Source: Pseudomonas sp. CCI4.2 (GTDB lineage: Bacteria; Pseudomonadota; Gammaproteobacteria; Pseudomonadales; Pseudomonadaceae). From it: a stretch of 64,000 bases of DNA. Shown piece by piece: positions 8,489 through 17,942 of the stretch. Location: the NCBI RefSeq assembly GCF_034350045.1, contig NZ_CP133781.1, positions 1,123,001-1,187,000 of the forward strand, read 5' to 3'. A program made the translations under genes and the position numbers. The notes under the pieces are model-generated. The model was not told where the DNA came from, made no database searches, and was given only the letters and a program-made list of their open reading frames with translations. Position 1 is the stretch's first letter, and each line of letters opens with the position of its first letter.

Positions 8489-9175
8489 ATGTCCACGATA
8501 GCAGACAACGTTTCCCAAGTTGATGAGCGAATTCGCGCTGCGGCCCTTGTGGCGCAACGGGATCCAAGCACAATTAACCTGTTGGCCGTAAGCAAGACCA
8601 AACCCGCGGCTGCGTTGCGCGAAGCATTCGCCGCCGGTCTAAGCGATTTTGGCGAGAATTACCTGCAAGAAGCCCTGAGCAAACAACTCGAATTGGCGGA
8701 CCTGCCCTTGTGTTGGCATTTCATCGGCCCCATTCAATCGAACAAGACTCGTGCTATTGCCGAGCACTTCGCTTGGGTGCACTCCGTGGATCGCTTGAAA
8801 ATTGCACAACGGCTGTCTGAACAACGTCCTGCTGAACTGCCTGCGCTCAACATCTGTATTCAAATCAATGTCAGCGGCGAAGCGAGCAAGTCTGGCTGTA
8901 CGCCTGAAGACCTACCTGCGCTGGCGGCGGCGATCAGTGCGCTGCCGCGCTTGAAACTGCGTGGGCTGATGGCGATCCCTGAACCCACGGACGACGTTTC
9001 GGCTCAACACGGCGCGTTTGCTGCCGTGAGCAGCCTGCAGCAGAGTCTGAACCTGCCGCTGGACACACTGTCGATGGGCATGAGCCACGACTTGGAGGCC
9101 GCCATCGCACAAGGCGCCACTTGGGTTCGGATCGGCACCGCCCTGTTTGGCGCCCGCGACTACGGCCAGCCATAA
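8489..9175 (+). CDS. yggS: PLP homeostasis protein (YggS/PLPBP)
   Basis: 228 aa with the PLP-binding lysine K36 in LLAVSKTKP, the GENYLQE and WHFIGPIQSNK motifs, and the C-terminal SMGMSHDLEAAI and WVRIGTALFG phosphate-binding region. It is a cytosolic fold-type III PLP carrier that buffers vitamin B6 and affects amino-acid metabolism. It is divergent from pilT and heads the run into proC and yggT, an arrangement conserved across gamma-proteobacteria. Confidence 0.96.
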   Translation: MSTIADNVSQVDERIRAAALVAQRDPSTINLLAVSKTKPAAALREAFAAGLSDFGENYLQEALSKQLELADLPLCWHFIGPIQSNKTRAIAEHFAWVHSVDRLKIAQRLSEQRPAELPALNICIQINVSGEASKSGCTPEDLPALAAAISALPRLKLRGLMAIPEPTDDVSAQHGAFAAVSSLQQSLNLPLDTLSMGMSHDLEAAIAQGATWVRIGTALFGARDYGQP

Positions 9176-9200
9176 CCCCTTTGCTAACAGGAAGCCAGTG

Positions 9201-10019
9201 ATGAGCACGACTCGTATTGCCTTTATCGGTGCCGGCAACATGGCCACCAGCCTGATCGGCGGGCTGCGCGCCCAAGGCGTGGACGCCGCGTTGATTCGAG
9301 CCAGTGACCCGAGCGCCGAGACCCGCGCCAAGGTCGCCGCCGAACACGGCATTGAACTCTTCGCCAATAACGCCCAAGCCATTGAAGGCGCGGACGTAGT
9401 TCTGATTGCCGTCAAACCGCAAATGATGAAAGCGATGTGCATCGCTCTGCGCCCAACTCTGAAGCCCCATCAGTTGGTGGTGTCGGTCGCCGCGGGGATC
9501 ACAAGCGCGAGCATGAATAACTGGTTGGGTGATCACCCGATCGTGCGTTGTATGCCGAACACTCCAGCGCTGTTGCGTCAGGGCGTGAGCGGTTTGTTCG
9601 CCACTGACAAAGTGTCTAGCGAACAACGGGCGCAAGCCGAACAATTGCTGTCGGCGGTCGGGATCGCGTTGTGGCTCGACGAGGAAAAACAACTGGATGC
9701 GGTCACGGCCGTGTCTGGAAGCGGTCCGGCGTATTTCTTCCTGCTGATTGAAGCAATGACGGCAACGGCCGAGAAACTCGGCTTGCCACGAGAGATAGCC
9801 GTTCAACTGACCAAGCAGACGGCCCTGGGTGCCGCGCTGATGGTCACGGGCAGCGATGTTGATGCTGCTGAGCTGCGACGCCGCGTGACCTCGCCTGCGG
9901 GCACCACAGAAGCAGCTATCAAATCATTCCAGGCTGGTGGCTTTGAAGCCCTGGTCGACACAGCACTCACTGCTGCCGCGCATCGTTCGGCAGAAATGGC
10001 CGAACAGCTGGGCAAATAA
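9201..10019 (+). CDS. proC: Pyrroline-5-carboxylate reductase
   Basis: 272 aa from the ATG at 9201, preceded by AGGAAG. The N-terminal TRIAFIGAGNMATSLIGGL is the dinucleotide-binding loop; VAAGITSASM, the RCMPNTPALL motif and the C-terminal VTAVSGSGPAYFFL and TSPAGTTEAAI are ProC signatures. It reduces pyrroline-5-carboxylate to proline with NAD(P)H. It lies 25 bases after yggS and 10 bases before yggT. Confidence 0.97.
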   Translation: MSTTRIAFIGAGNMATSLIGGLRAQGVDAALIRASDPSAETRAKVAAEHGIELFANNAQAIEGADVVLIAVKPQMMKAMCIALRPTLKPHQLVVSVAAGITSASMNNWLGDHPIVRCMPNTPALLRQGVSGLFATDKVSSEQRAQAEQLLSAVGIALWLDEEKQLDAVTAVSGSGPAYFFLLIEAMTATAEKLGLPREIAVQLTKQTALGAALMVTGSDVDAAELRRRVTSPAGTTEAAIKSFQAGGFEALVDTALTAAAHRSAEMAEQLGK

Positions 10020-10029
10020 GGAACTACCG

Positions 10030-10620
10030 ATGAATGCACTTACTGGCGCCCTGATTTTTGTTGTCCAGACCCTGGTCAGCCTGTACCTGGCCATTGTCTT
10101 GCTGCGCTTCGTTCTACAATTGGTCAAAGCCAATTTCTACAACCCGCTCTGCCAGTTCGCGGTGCGTGCCACACAACCGCTGCTCAAGCCCATCCGCCGG
10201 ATAATCCCCAGCGTGTTCGGGCTGGACACCTCCTCACTGCTGCTTGCGATCATCATCCAGGCGTTATTGATGGCGCTGGTCTTGACGTTGACCTTCGGCA
10301 CTATCGGCGATGTTCCACACTTGTTGATCTGGTCGATCATTGGCGTCACCTCGCTGTTCCTGAAAATCTTTTGGGTCGCGATGATCGTCATGGTGATCGT
10401 CTCCTGGGTCGCACCTGGCAGCCATAACCCGGCGGCAGAACTGGCCTATCAGATCAGCGAGCCGGTGCTGGCGCCGTTCCGTCGCTTGATACCGAACCTG
10501 GGCGGCATGGACATTTCGCCGATTTTCGCCTTTATCGCGATTCAAGTGATCCAGTCCTACGTAATGCCTCCCTTGGCCACCTATGCACAGATGCCAGACG
10601 TGTTGTGGCGCCTGATTTGA
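10030..10620 (+). CDS. yggT: YggT family membrane protein
   Basis: 196 aa from the ATG at 10030, ten bases after proC. Two YggT units are visible, each with a hydrophobic helix, an arginine-containing PLLKPIRRIIP or PVLAPFRRLIP loop, and a G-L/M-D element (FGLDTSS, LGGMDIS). The family is implicated in osmotic or envelope processes, but its molecular role is not settled. Its place after proC is the standard arrangement. Confidence 0.93.
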   Translation: MNALTGALIFVVQTLVSLYLAIVLLRFVLQLVKANFYNPLCQFAVRATQPLLKPIRRIIPSVFGLDTSSLLLAIIIQALLMALVLTLTFGTIGDVPHLLIWSIIGVTSLFLKIFWVAMIVMVIVSWVAPGSHNPAAELAYQISEPVLAPFRRLIPNLGGMDISPIFAFIAIQVIQSYVMPPLATYAQMPDVLWRLI

Positions 10621-10642
10621 TAGTGCAGCAAAGGCCTGAGTT

Positions 10643-10777
10643 TGCAGCGTGTCAGGACTGATGCCTTCCCGAATAAATTCGGTCCCACGGATTCCGGAGA
10701 TGCGCAGATTTTTGTAGGAGCGGCCGAAGGCTGAGATGAGGTCCGAAGGGCCTTCGCCAACCAGTTGGCTCCTACAG
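10643..10777. repeat. Composite intergenic repeat, copy 2 (truncated)
   Basis: This copy carries only the second half of the family: GTCAGGACTGATGCCTTCCC with the AATAAATTCGG arm, CGCAGATTTTTGTAGGAG, CCGAAGGCTGAGAT, GTCCGAAGGGCCTTCGCC and a final AGTTGGCTCCTACAG. It has diverged from copies 1 and 3 at several positions. It fills most of the 249-base yggT-metX gap; the remainder before metX shows no clear promoter. Confidence 0.85.
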
Positions 10778-10869
10778 AAATAGCGGTGTCAGGTCCAGAA
10801 TCTGCGTTTGCTTGCCGCTAGGGGCAGCGGTCTTTAGACTTACGCCTCATTTATGCGAGAGCAGGATCG

Positions 10870-12009
10870 ATGCCCACGGTCTTCCCCCCCGATTCTGTTG
10901 GACTGGTAACGCCGCAAATGGCGCATTTCAGCGAACCACTGGCCTTGGCCTGCGGTCGCTCGCTGCCCGCTTACGACTTGATTTACGAAACCTACGGCGA
11001 GCTCAACGCTGCGGGCAGCAACGCCGTGCTGGTGTGCCACGCGCTGTCTGGTCACCACCATGCGGCGGGATTTCATAGCGTCGATGAGCGTAAGCCCGGC
11101 TGGTGGGACAGCTGCATCGGGCCCGGCAAACCCATCGACACCAGCAAATTCTTCGTCGTCAGCCTGAATAACCTGGGCGGCTGTAACGGCTCCACCGGCC
11201 CCAGCAGCATCAATCCCGAGGCCGGCAAGCCGTTCGGTGCCGACTTTCCGGTGCTGACGGTGGAAGATTGGGTCCACAGCCAGGCGCGTCTTGCTGACCG
11301 GCTGGGAATTGCGCAATGGGCGGCAGTTGTAGGCGGCAGTCTGGGCGGCATGCAAGCGCTGCAATGGACCATCAGTTTTCCCGAGCGGATTCGCCATTGC
11401 CTGGCGATTGCGTCGGCGCCAAAACTGTCCGCGCAAAACATCGCGTTCAATGAAGTGGCGCGGCAAGCGATTCTCTCCGACCCCGAATTCCATGGCGGAT
11501 ATTTCCAAGAACACGGGGTTATTCCCAAGCGCGGCCTGATGTTGGCGCGGATGGTGGGGCACATCACGTACCTGTCCGATGACTCCATGGGCGAGAAATT
11601 CGGCCGGGGCTTGAAAAGCGAAAAGCTCAACTACGACTTCCACAGCGTCGAGTTTCAGGTTGAAAGCTACCTGCGCTACCAAGGTGAAGAGTTCTCTGGC
11701 CGCTTCGACGCCAACACCTACCTGTTGATGACCAAAGCGTTGGACTATTTTGACCCGGCGGCCAATCACGGCGACAACCTGGCGCTGACTCTCGCCGGGG
11801 CCAAGGCCGATTTCTGCGTGATTTCTTTCACCACCGACTGGCGATTCTCGCCGGCCCGCTCGCGGGAACTCGTGGATGCGCTAATGGCTGCGAAAAAGAA
11901 TGTCTGTTATCTGGAGATCGACGCCCCCCAAGGCCATGACGCCTTCCTGATTCCGATCCCGCGCTACTTGCAGGCCTTCACCAGCTATATGAACCGAATT
12001 GCACTCTGA
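10870..12009 (+). CDS. metX: Homoserine O-succinyltransferase (MetX family)
   Basis: 379 aa, alpha/beta-hydrolase fold. The nucleophile is S157 in the elbow [10 protein letters not shown]; the triad Asp is near DWRFSPARS and the His in [22 protein letters not shown] and [11 protein letters not shown] are MetX landmarks. It activates homoserine for methionine synthesis. MetX sequences are often labelled acetyltransferases, but the pseudomonad enzymes tested use succinyl-CoA; I infer that specificity from the genus. metW follows seven bases after the stop, the conserved pair. Confidence 0.95.
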   Translation: MPTVFPPDSVGLVTPQMAHFSEPLALACGRSLPAYDLIYETYGELNAAGSNAVLVCHALSGHHHAAGFHSVDERKPGWWDSCIGPGKPIDTSKFFVVSLNNLGGCNGSTGPSSINPEAGKPFGADFPVLTVEDWVHSQARLADRLGIAQWAAVVGGSLGGMQALQWTISFPERIRHCLAIASAPKLSAQNIAFNEVARQAILSDPEFHGGYFQEHGVIPKRGLMLARMVGHITYLSDDSMGEKFGRGLKSEKLNYDFHSVEFQVESYLRYQGEEFSGRFDANTYLLMTKALDYFDPAANHGDNLALTLAGAKADFCVISFTTDWRFSPARSRELVDALMAAKKNVCYLEIDAPQGHDAFLIPIPRYLQAFTSYMNRIAL

Positions 12010-12016
12010 GGAAACC

Positions 12017-12637
12017 ATGAGAGCCGACCTGGAAATCATCCAAGACTGGATCCCTGCCGGTAGCCGAGTGCTCGACCTCGGTTGCGGTGATGGCGAGCTG
12101 CTGGCCTGGCTGCGCGACAACAAACAAGTCACCGGTTACGGCCTTGAAAACGACGCCGACAACATCGCGCTGTGCGTGAGCAAAGGCGTCAACGTCATTG
12201 AGCAAGACCTGGACAAAGGTCTCGGCAACTTCGCCAGCAACAGCTTTGACATCGTGGTCATGACTCAGGCGCTGCAGGCGGTGAGCTACCCGGACCGAAT
12301 CCTGGACGAGATGCTGCGGGTGGGCCGCCAATGCATCATCACCTTCCCCAACTTCGGCCATTGGCGCTGCCGTTGGTACTTGGCAAGCAAGGGCCGGATG
12401 CCGGTTTCGGACTTTCTGCCGTACACCTGGTACAACACGCCGAACATCCACTTCTGCACCTTCGAAGACTTCGAAGCGTTGTGCCGTGGCCGCGACGCTC
12501 GGGTTATTGACCGGTTGGCCGTCGATCAGCAGCATCGTCACGGATGGGCCAGCAAGCTATGGCCTAATCTCTTGGGTGAGATCGGGATCTACCGCGTCAG
12601 CAGCCCTGGCCTGCAAGATCACCAAATCGCGATATAG
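12017..12637 (+). CDS. metW: Methionine biosynthesis protein MetW
   Basis: 206 aa from the ATG at 12017, which is preceded by GAGGAAAC; an upstream start at 11999 would overlap metX. It has a class I methyltransferase-like nucleotide fold with SRVLDLGCGDGELLAWL at about 15-31, and LPYTWYNTPNIHFCTFEDFE in the C-terminal half, typical of MetW. MetW is required with MetX for full homoserine acylation in several bacteria, although methyltransferase activity has not been clearly shown. The metX-metW order is conserved. Confidence 0.94.
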   Translation: MRADLEIIQDWIPAGSRVLDLGCGDGELLAWLRDNKQVTGYGLENDADNIALCVSKGVNVIEQDLDKGLGNFASNSFDIVVMTQALQAVSYPDRILDEMLRVGRQCIITFPNFGHWRCRWYLASKGRMPVSDFLPYTWYNTPNIHFCTFEDFEALCRGRDARVIDRLAVDQQHRHGWASKLWPNLLGEIGIYRVSSPGLQDHQIAI

Positions 12638-12675
12638 CTCCTACAGGGGTTATTACATTAATAAGGAGAATATTC

Positions 12676-13110
12676 ATGCGCCGCTTAGCCCTGTTTCTCT
12701 GCGCTTTATGCCTCGCTTTACCGGCCATCGCCGCAGACTACGCCAAACCCGAACGTAAAGAAGTCTTCGGTGAAACGACCGTGTATTACAGCGCGATCAC
12801 CTCCAGTTATTTGCAGCCCGATGTAGCCGCCGCAGCCGGGCTGATCCGAAGCAAGAATCAAGGCGTGTTGAACATTGCGGCCATCAAGGCGGGAAAACCC
12901 CTGATCGCGAACGTAACCGGCACCGTGAAAGACCTGACTGGGCGTAACCTCGCACTGACGTTCAAGCAGATCGCCGAAAACGATGCGGTGTATTACATCG
13001 CGCAATTCCCGATTGAGCAGCAAGAAACCCTGACCTTCTCCATCAACGTCAAAGCTGGCGAAGAAACCCACAGTATCAGCTTCGATCAAGAACTTTTCCC
13101 AGGCGAATGA
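12676..13110 (+). CDS. DUF4426 periplasmic protein
   Basis: 144 aa with a cleavable signal peptide (about 1-20, ending PAIAADY). The mature part has [19 protein letters not shown] and later [14 protein letters not shown], the pattern of DUF4426, predicted as a small beta-rich domain. Function unknown. A strong Shine-Dalgarno (AAGGAG) lies eight bases before the ATG. The stop overlaps the rdgB start, so it is co-translated with a nucleotide-pool enzyme; no functional link is evident. Confidence 0.88.
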   Translation: MRRLALFLCALCLALPAIAADYAKPERKEVFGETTVYYSAITSSYLQPDVAAAAGLIRSKNQGVLNIAAIKAGKPLIANVTGTVKDLTGRNLALTFKQIAENDAVYYIAQFPIEQQETLTFSINVKAGEETHSISFDQELFPGE

Positions 13111-13703
13111 TGAATTTCACGCAACTCGTTTTGGCCAGCCATAACGCCGGCAAACTCAAAGAACTCCAAGCCATGCTTGGCGGCTCTGTGCAATTGCGCT
13201 CCATCGGCGAATTCAGCGACGTCGAGCCGGAAGAGACCGGCTTGTCATTTGTCGAGAACGCGATTCTCAAAGCGCGCAACGCGGCGAGAATCTCCGGGTT
13301 GCCGTCCTTGGCCGATGACTCAGGGCTGGCGGTGGATTTTCTCGGCGGCGCCCCGGGCATCTATTCGGCGCGCTACGCCGATGGCCAAGGCGATGCCGCC
13401 AACAACGCCAAATTGCTGGAAGCACTCAAAGACGTGCCGCTTGAGCAGCGCGGGGCACAGTTCGTTTGCGTGCTGGCGCTGGTTCGACATGCTGATGACC
13501 CATTGCCGATCCTGTGTGAAGGCCTGTGGCAGGGGCGCATTTTGACCGCCGCCATTGGCGAACACGGCTTCGGCTATGACCCGCTGTTTTGGGTGCCGGA
13601 GCGCGATTGCTCCAGCTCCGAACTCAGTCCGGCGCAGAAAAACCAACTCAGCCACCGTGCACGCGCCATGGTGTTGCTACGTCAGCGTCTGGGTTTGAAA
13701 TGA
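13107..13703 (+). CDS. rdgB: dITP/XTP pyrophosphatase (RdgB/HAM1)
   Basis: 198 aa. The N-terminal [14 protein letters not shown], the [20 protein letters not shown] catalytic segment and [14 protein letters not shown] are RdgB signatures. It removes non-canonical purine triphosphates (ITP, dITP, XTP) from the pool. The start ATG at 13107 overlaps the previous stop by four bases; a second ATG follows immediately at 13110. Its stop overlaps the hemW ATG by four bases. Confidence 0.96.
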   Translation: MMNFTQLVLASHNAGKLKELQAMLGGSVQLRSIGEFSDVEPEETGLSFVENAILKARNAARISGLPSLADDSGLAVDFLGGAPGIYSARYADGQGDAANNAKLLEALKDVPLEQRGAQFVCVLALVRHADDPLPILCEGLWQGRILTAAIGEHGFGYDPLFWVPERDCSSSELSPAQKNQLSHRARAMVLLRQRLGLK

Positions 13704-14914
13704 CACAAGATTCGTCCGTACAGCCGCTGTTTTTGGGCGAGGCGGGATTTTCGTCGCAAGCGCCTCGGATCGCACTGCCGCATCTGCCGCCGCTGGCTTT
13801 GTACATTCATATCCCGTGGTGCGTGCGTAAATGCCCGTATTGCGACTTCAACTCGCACACCGCCAGCCCGGTATTACCGGAGCAGGACTACGTTGATGCG
13901 TTGCTGGCGGACCTTGATCAAGACCTGCCACACGTTCATGGTCGCGAGCTGAGTTCGATCTTTTTTGGTGGCGGCACGCCGAGTTTGTTCAGTGCTGATG
14001 CCTTAGGTCGTCTGCTCAAGGGCGTTGAGCAACGTATTGGTTTTGCCAGCGACATCGAAATCACGCTAGAAGCCAATCCCGGTACGTTTGAGCAGGCCAA
14101 ATTCAGCGCCTATCGCGGCTTGGGCATCAATCGACTGTCCATCGGCATTCAGAGCTTTCAAGAAGAGAAACTAAAGGCGCTGGGCCGCATTCATAACGGC
14201 GACGAAGCGATTCGCGCCGCTGACATGGCACGCCAGGCGGGTTTCGATAACTTCAATTTGGACCTGATGCATGGCTTGCCCGATCAGTCACAGGACGACG
14301 CGCTCGGCGACTTACGCCAAGCCATTGCGCTGGCACCGACTCATCTGTCCTGGTACCAACTGACCCTTGAGCCGAACACGGTGTTCTGGAATCAGCCGCC
14401 GACCTTGCCGGAAGACGACATTCTTTGGGACATCCAAGAAGCTGGGCAAGCGCTGCTGGCCGAACACGGTTACGCCCAATACGAAGTGTCGGCCTACGCC
14501 CAACCCGGAAAAGCCGCGCGGCATAACCTGAACTACTGGAGCTTCGGCGATTTCATCGGGATCGGCGCAGGTGCCCACGGCAAACTCAGCCATCCAGACG
14601 GCCGTATCGTGCGCACCTGGAAGACCCGACTGCCCAAGGACTACCTGAACCCGGACAAAGCCTTCAAGGCGGGAGAGAAGCTGGTCAGCCTCGAAGAAAT
14701 GCCCTTCGACTTCCTGATGAACGCGCTACGCCTGACAAATGGCGTCGCCGCCGAGCTATTTCCCCAACGTACCGGTCTAAGCCTCGACACGCTGGCCGAC
14801 GCCCGTAAACAAGCTGAACAGCGTGGCCTTTTGAGCACTGACCCGACGCGACTGGTTGCCAGCCCGCAGGGTCAGTTGTTTTTGAATGACTTGCTGCACT
14901 ATTTTTTGCTCTAA
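13700..14914 (+). CDS. hemW: Radical SAM heme chaperone HemW
   Basis: 404 aa from the ATG at 13700, which overlaps the rdgB TGA. The [4Fe-4S] cysteines are C41, C45 and C48 in [17 protein letters not shown]. The CxxxCxYCDF form fits HemW rather than coproporphyrinogen oxidase HemN, which has a fourth cysteine in that place. EANPGTFE and [10 protein letters not shown] are further radical-SAM motifs. HemW carries heme to target proteins. The longer frame upstream (from 13589) lies inside rdgB and is not used. Confidence 0.93.
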   Translation: MTQDSSVQPLFLGEAGFSSQAPRIALPHLPPLALYIHIPWCVRKCPYCDFNSHTASPVLPEQDYVDALLADLDQDLPHVHGRELSSIFFGGGTPSLFSADALGRLLKGVEQRIGFASDIEITLEANPGTFEQAKFSAYRGLGINRLSIGIQSFQEEKLKALGRIHNGDEAIRAADMARQAGFDNFNLDLMHGLPDQSQDDALGDLRQAIALAPTHLSWYQLTLEPNTVFWNQPPTLPEDDILWDIQEAGQALLAEHGYAQYEVSAYAQPGKAARHNLNYWSFGDFIGIGAGAHGKLSHPDGRIVRTWKTRLPKDYLNPDKAFKAGEKLVSLEEMPFDFLMNALRLTNGVAAELFPQRTGLSLDTLADARKQAEQRGLLSTDPTRLVASPQGQLFLNDLLHYFLL

Positions 14915-14925
14915 GGACTTTTTGT

Positions 14926-15249
14926 ATGGATCTTGTACTCGACCTGCTGGCTACCGTTTCGCGTTGGAGCCGCAGTAACCTTTCCGAAATCTCGCTGGCA
15001 TTGGTCGGTTGCCTGCTGGTGTTGTTCGGTTCGGATATCAAGGGCTGGATCGACGGGCGCATCAGCGGATTCGCCGGCGCGTTGCGGATACCGGTGATGG
15101 CGTTGCTGTGCACCATCGGCAGCGGACTAGCGCTGATCTATGCCACCCCGTGGGTGATTCGGGGCCTGAGCCAATTCAACAACTACAGCCTGGCGCCGGT
15201 GCTGTTGGTGGTGCTGGTACTGATCGGGGTTATCGCGGATCGCCGCTAA
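14926..15249 (+). CDS. DUF3392 small membrane protein
   Basis: 107 aa. Three hydrophobic segments are visible (about 18-35, 53-75 and 87-105), the middle ones separated by KGWIDGRISGF. This matches DUF3392, a family of unknown function found mainly in gamma-proteobacteria near hemW/rdgB. It starts 11 bases after hemW with AAGGAC upstream and ends the long + strand run. A membrane role is inferred only from hydrophobicity. Confidence 0.85.
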   Translation: MDLVLDLLATVSRWSRSNLSEISLALVGCLLVLFGSDIKGWIDGRISGFAGALRIPVMALLCTIGSGLALIYATPWVIRGLSQFNNYSLAPVLLVVLVLIGVIADRR

Positions 15250-15268
15250 GTGCTACACAAATAATCCG

Positions 15269-15315
15269 GTGGGAGGGGCGACCACGTCTTCGACGCGGCG
15301 CTGTCGCGCAGCAAA
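15269..15315. repeat. CGCGCAGCAAAC-type repeat block
   Basis: GTGGGAGGGGCGACCACGTC followed by TTCGACGCGGCGCTGTCGCG and CAGCAAA matches the first part of composite repeats 1 and 3. GCGCTG-TCG-CGCAGC at 15298-15312 is a perfect small palindrome. Related blocks lie at 55151-55179 and, reversed, at 62387-62424. Confidence 0.75.
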
Positions 15316-15362
15316 CACCGAACGACGGTAGAGCTGCCGAAAGACTCACGCCGCCGCTCATT

Positions 15363-15472
15363 CTGTGGGAGCAGGTTTGCCTGCGAAGAGGTCCGTCATC
15401 GCGCCACTGATGTCGACTTGACGCCTGGGTCGCCTGCAATGACGCTTTCGTTGGCAAGCCAACTTCCCACAG
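15363..15472. repeat. REPIN (paired REP palindromes)
   Basis: CTGTGGGAGCAGGTTTGCCT followed by GCGAAG opens the element, and CTTTCGTTGGCAAGCCAACT followed by TCCCACAG closes it in inverted orientation. This is the two-headed form known as REPIN in fluorescent pseudomonads, of the GTGGGAGCAGGCTTGCCTGC type. Confidence 0.85.
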
Positions 15473-15520
15473 AGGACTTCGGCTCCCACAGATTTTTTAC
15501 AGCCAACCAAAATATTTCAA

Positions 15521-15545
15521 CAAACAACACGTTATGTGTTGTTTG
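15521..15545. terminator. Hairpin between DUF3392 and trmB
   Basis: CAAACAACAC at 15521-15530 pairs perfectly with GTGTTGTTTG at 15536-15545 around a GTTAT loop. It is AT-rich and lies 16 bases beyond the trmB stop on the minus strand. A short T-tract is present in the stem only, so termination is plausible for both genes but not certain. Confidence 0.6.
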
Positions 15546-15561
15546 ATCGAAATTTGTGTCG

Positions 15562-16290
15562 TTAGACAGCAAGCTTCTCGAACTTCAAATCCCACACGCC
15601 GTGCCCGAGCTTTTCACCCCGGCGTTCGAACTTGGTGATGGGGCGTTCGGTCGGGCGTGGCACGCATTTGCCATCTTCGGCCTGGTTGCGATAACCCGGC
15701 GCAACGTTCATCACTTCCAGCATGTACTCGGCATACGGTTCCCAATCGGTGGCCATGTGCAAAATACCGCCGACCTTCAGCTTGCTGCGCACCAGTTCAG
15801 CGAAATCTGGCTGAACGATGCGACGTTTGTGATGGCGGCTTTTGTGCCATGGGTCCGGGAAAAACAGCATCAGGCGGTCAAGGCTGTTATCAGCGATGCA
15901 ACGGTTGAGCACTTCAATGGCGTCGCACTCGTAGACACGCACGTTGGTCAGACCTTGAGTCAGCACGCCATTGAGCAGCGCACCGACACCAGGGTGATGC
16001 ACTTCAACCCCAATAAAATCATGCTCAGGCGAGGCCGCAGCCATTTCCAACAGCGAATGGCCCATGCCGAAGCCGATTTCCAGTGTGCGCGGCGCAGAAC
16101 GGCCAAACACGTGATCGAAATCCACGGGCGCATCCACCAGCGGCAGAACGAACAGCGGTCGACCTTGGTCAAGGCCGCGTTGCTGGCCTTCGGTCATACG
16201 CCCCGCGCGCATCACGAAACTCTTGATGCGGCGGTGTTGGCGCTCTTCGCCTTCTTCCGGGATCGGTGCAGCTTCTAACGAATCAGTCAT
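15562..16290 (-). CDS. trmB: tRNA (guanine-N7)-methyltransferase TrmB
   Basis: 242 aa from the ATG at 16290 (a TTG lies one codon upstream). The AdoMet motif [16 protein letters not shown], the family-specific [18 protein letters not shown] and the C-terminal [14 protein letters not shown] and [12 protein letters not shown] are all present. It makes m7G46 in the tRNA variable loop. The gene starts ten bases after thiG on the same strand, as is usual in Pseudomonas. Confidence 0.96.
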   Translation of the reverse strand: MTDSLEAAPIPEEGEERQHRRIKSFVMRAGRMTEGQQRGLDQGRPLFVLPLVDAPVDFDHVFGRSAPRTLEIGFGMGHSLLEMAAASPEHDFIGVEVHHPGVGALLNGVLTQGLTNVRVYECDAIEVLNRCIADNSLDRLMLFFPDPWHKSRHHKRRIVQPDFAELVRSKLKVGGILHMATDWEPYAEYMLEVMNVAPGYRNQAEDGKCVPRPTERPITKFERRGEKLGHGVWDLKFEKLAV

Positions 16291-16300
16291 CAACGAGCTC

Positions 16301-17095
16301 TTACTTGATCAGGCCATCCAGCGGCGAGGAGGCGCTGGCATAGAGTTTTTTCGGCATCCGGCCAGCGAGGTACGCCAGACGACCAGCGACAATCGCGTGC
16401 TTCATGGCTTGGGCCATCATCACCGGGTTTTGCGCGTGGGCGATGGCCGAGTTCATCAGAACCGCCTCACAGCCCAGCTCCATGGCGATGGTCGCGTCGG
16501 ATGCGGTACCGACACCTGCGTCGACCAGCACCGGCACTTTGGCTTCTTCGAGGATGATTTGCAGGTTGTACGGATTGCAGATGCCCAGTCCGGTACCAAT
16601 CAGTCCCGCGAGGGGCATGACCGCGATACAGCCGATTTCAGCCAACTGACGGGCGATGATCGGATCATCACTGGTGTACACCATCACGTCGAAACCGTCT
16701 TTGACCAGAATTTCGGCGGCCTTGAGGGTTTCGATCACGTTCGGGAACAAGGTTTTCTGATCGGCCAATACTTCCAGCTTCACCAGATTTTTACCGTCGA
16801 GCAACTCACGGGCCAAGCGACAGGTGCGCACGGCCTCGATGGCGTCGTAGCAACCCGCCGTGTTCGGCAGGATGGTGTAGCGATCCGGCGGCAGGATATC
16901 CAACAGGTTCGGCTCGCCTGGGTTCTGCCCAAGGTTCGTTCGGCGAACGGCAACCGTCACAATTTCAGCGCCCGAGGCTTCGATCGCCAGACGGGTTGAT
17001 TCCATATCCGGGTATTTGCCAGTGCCGACCAACAGGCGCGACTGGAACGTACGACCGGCCAGGACGAAAGGCTTATCGGTGCGAAAGTTGCTCAT
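16301..17095 (-). CDS. thiG: Thiazole synthase ThiG
   Basis: 264 aa, TIM-barrel. It starts with the typical [19 protein letters not shown] and includes the KLEVLAD strand bearing the Schiff-base lysine region, [13 protein letters not shown] and [20 protein letters not shown]. It builds thiazole phosphate from deoxyxylulose phosphate, dehydroglycine and ThiS thiocarboxylate. thiS lies 75 bases upstream on the same strand, so substrate carrier and synthase are paired. Confidence 0.97.
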   Translation of the reverse strand: MSNFRTDKPFVLAGRTFQSRLLVGTGKYPDMESTRLAIEASGAEIVTVAVRRTNLGQNPGEPNLLDILPPDRYTILPNTAGCYDAIEAVRTCRLARELLDGKNLVKLEVLADQKTLFPNVIETLKAAEILVKDGFDVMVYTSDDPIIARQLAEIGCIAVMPLAGLIGTGLGICNPYNLQIILEEAKVPVLVDAGVGTASDATIAMELGCEAVLMNSAIAHAQNPVMMAQAMKHAIVAGRLAYLAGRMPKKLYASASSPLDGLIK

Positions 17096-17170
17096 CGGAA
17101 ATCCTCTTTAAGGTTGAGGTTCGTGCAGATTTGAAACCGGGTTAGACGGCCGCTGGTTGCTCGGCGCGGA

Positions 17171-17371
17171 TCAACCGCCGCCGATAGCGTGGACCACTTC
17201 AACCTGATCGCCTTCGCGTAGGGTCGTGGAAACATGCTGGCTGCGCGGAACAATATCCATATTGAGTTCGACCGCGACTCTGCGTCCGGTCAGGTCCAGA
17301 AGGACGATCAACGCCGCGACGGTTTCGCCATCGGGCAGTTCAAAGGACTCGCCGTTCAATTGAATGTGCAT
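17171..17371 (-). CDS. thiS: Sulfur carrier protein ThiS
   Basis: 66 aa starting MHIQLNGESFELPDGETVAA and ending VHAIGGG, the C-terminal Gly-Gly that is adenylated and thiocarboxylated. The start at 17371 fits family length; in-frame ATGs at 17389 and 17386 would add six or five residues and cannot be excluded. It delivers sulfur to ThiG. The later thiI gene (50.7 kb) belongs to the same sulfur relay in the organism's metabolism. Confidence 0.93.
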   Translation of the reverse strand: MHIQLNGESFELPDGETVAALIVLLDLTGRRVAVELNMDIVPRSQHVSTTLREGDQVEVVHAIGGG

Positions 17372-17451
17372 GCGGGCAGCAGCCATCATTTTAGGGGCCA
17401 GCATTCTAGCCCGATCAGTACGTATGACCAAGGCAAAGCCGAGCCATTCGT

Positions 17452-17468
17452 CTCAAGCGGGGCTTGAG
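17452..17468. terminator. Small hairpin between DUF423 and thiS
   Basis: CTCAAGC at 17452-17458 and GCTTGAG at 17462-17468 form a 7-bp stem with a three-base loop. It is downstream of the minus-strand DUF423 gene and upstream of thiS. No T-run follows on the minus strand, so a terminator role is a weak inference. Confidence 0.35.
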
Positions 17469-17485
17469 AGTCAGGACTCGAAGGC

Positions 17486-17863
17486 TTAAACCCCACCCAA
17501 GCGCCACGCCGTCAGGCCCAGCAACGCCCAACCGATCAAGAACGCCAAACCGCCGAACGGAGTGATGATGCCGAGCTGGCTGACGCCGGTCAGGGTCAAC
17601 GCGTACAGGCTGCCGGAAAACAGCAGGATACCAATAGCAAACGAGATGCCTGCCCACGTCACCAGACGGCCGGGAATTTGGATCGCGATCACGGCAACCG
17701 CCAGTAAGGCCAAGGTGTGAATCAGTTGGTACAGCACGCCGGTGTGGAAAACCGCCAGGTATTCGGCGCTGAGCCGGTTCTTCAAGCCGTGGGCGGCGAA
17801 CGCGCCAAGGGCTACGCCGGTGAAGCCAAAAAAAGCAGCCAGCATCAAAAAGCCACGAAACAT
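17486..17863 (-). CDS. DUF423 family small membrane protein
   Basis: 125 aa with four hydrophobic segments (about 5-22, 43-62, 68-88 and 96-118). The N-terminal GVALGAFAAHGLKNRLS and the later LFSGSLYALTLTG and ITPFGGLAFLIGW are DUF423 landmarks (E. coli YgdD and B. subtilis YwdK type). Function unknown. It is divergent from mtgA with an 80-base spacer that holds a candidate promoter. Confidence 0.88.
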   Translation of the reverse strand: MFRGFLMLAAFFGFTGVALGAFAAHGLKNRLSAEYLAVFHTGVLYQLIHTLALLAVAVIAIQIPGRLVTWAGISFAIGILLFSGSLYALTLTGVSQLGIITPFGGLAFLIGWALLGLTAWRLGGV

Positions 17864-17882
17864 GTCGAACTCCAGTCAACGG

Positions 17883-17909
17883 TTGTCATTTGCTCAGGGT
17901 CTGTATAAT
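17883..17909 (+). promoter_or_regulatory. Candidate sigma-70 promoter for mtgA
   Basis: TTGTCA at 17883-17888 and a perfect TATAAT at 17904-17909 are separated by 15 bases, shorter than the ideal 17. The -10 is 34 bases before the mtgA ATG. It lies in the short DUF423/mtgA divergent spacer. Confidence 0.5.
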
Positions 17910-17942
17910 GGCCCGCTCAACAGCTCCGGCCAAGCCATCTCT

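Larger units (their letters stand above)
15250..15561. other. Spacer between convergent DUF3392 and trmB
   Basis: 312 bases without a gene. It contains a CTGTCGCGCAGCAAAC-type block at 15269-15315, a REPIN at 15363-15472 and a hairpin at 15521-15545 described separately. Confidence 0.7.

Noticed and set aside
16223..16999. 258-codon + strand frame
   Set aside because: Antisense to thiG and the start of trmB; no supporting similarity.
17096..17170. TPP riboswitch before thiG or thiS
   Set aside because: The spacers are too short and no CTGAGA-type conserved core could be found on the minus strand.
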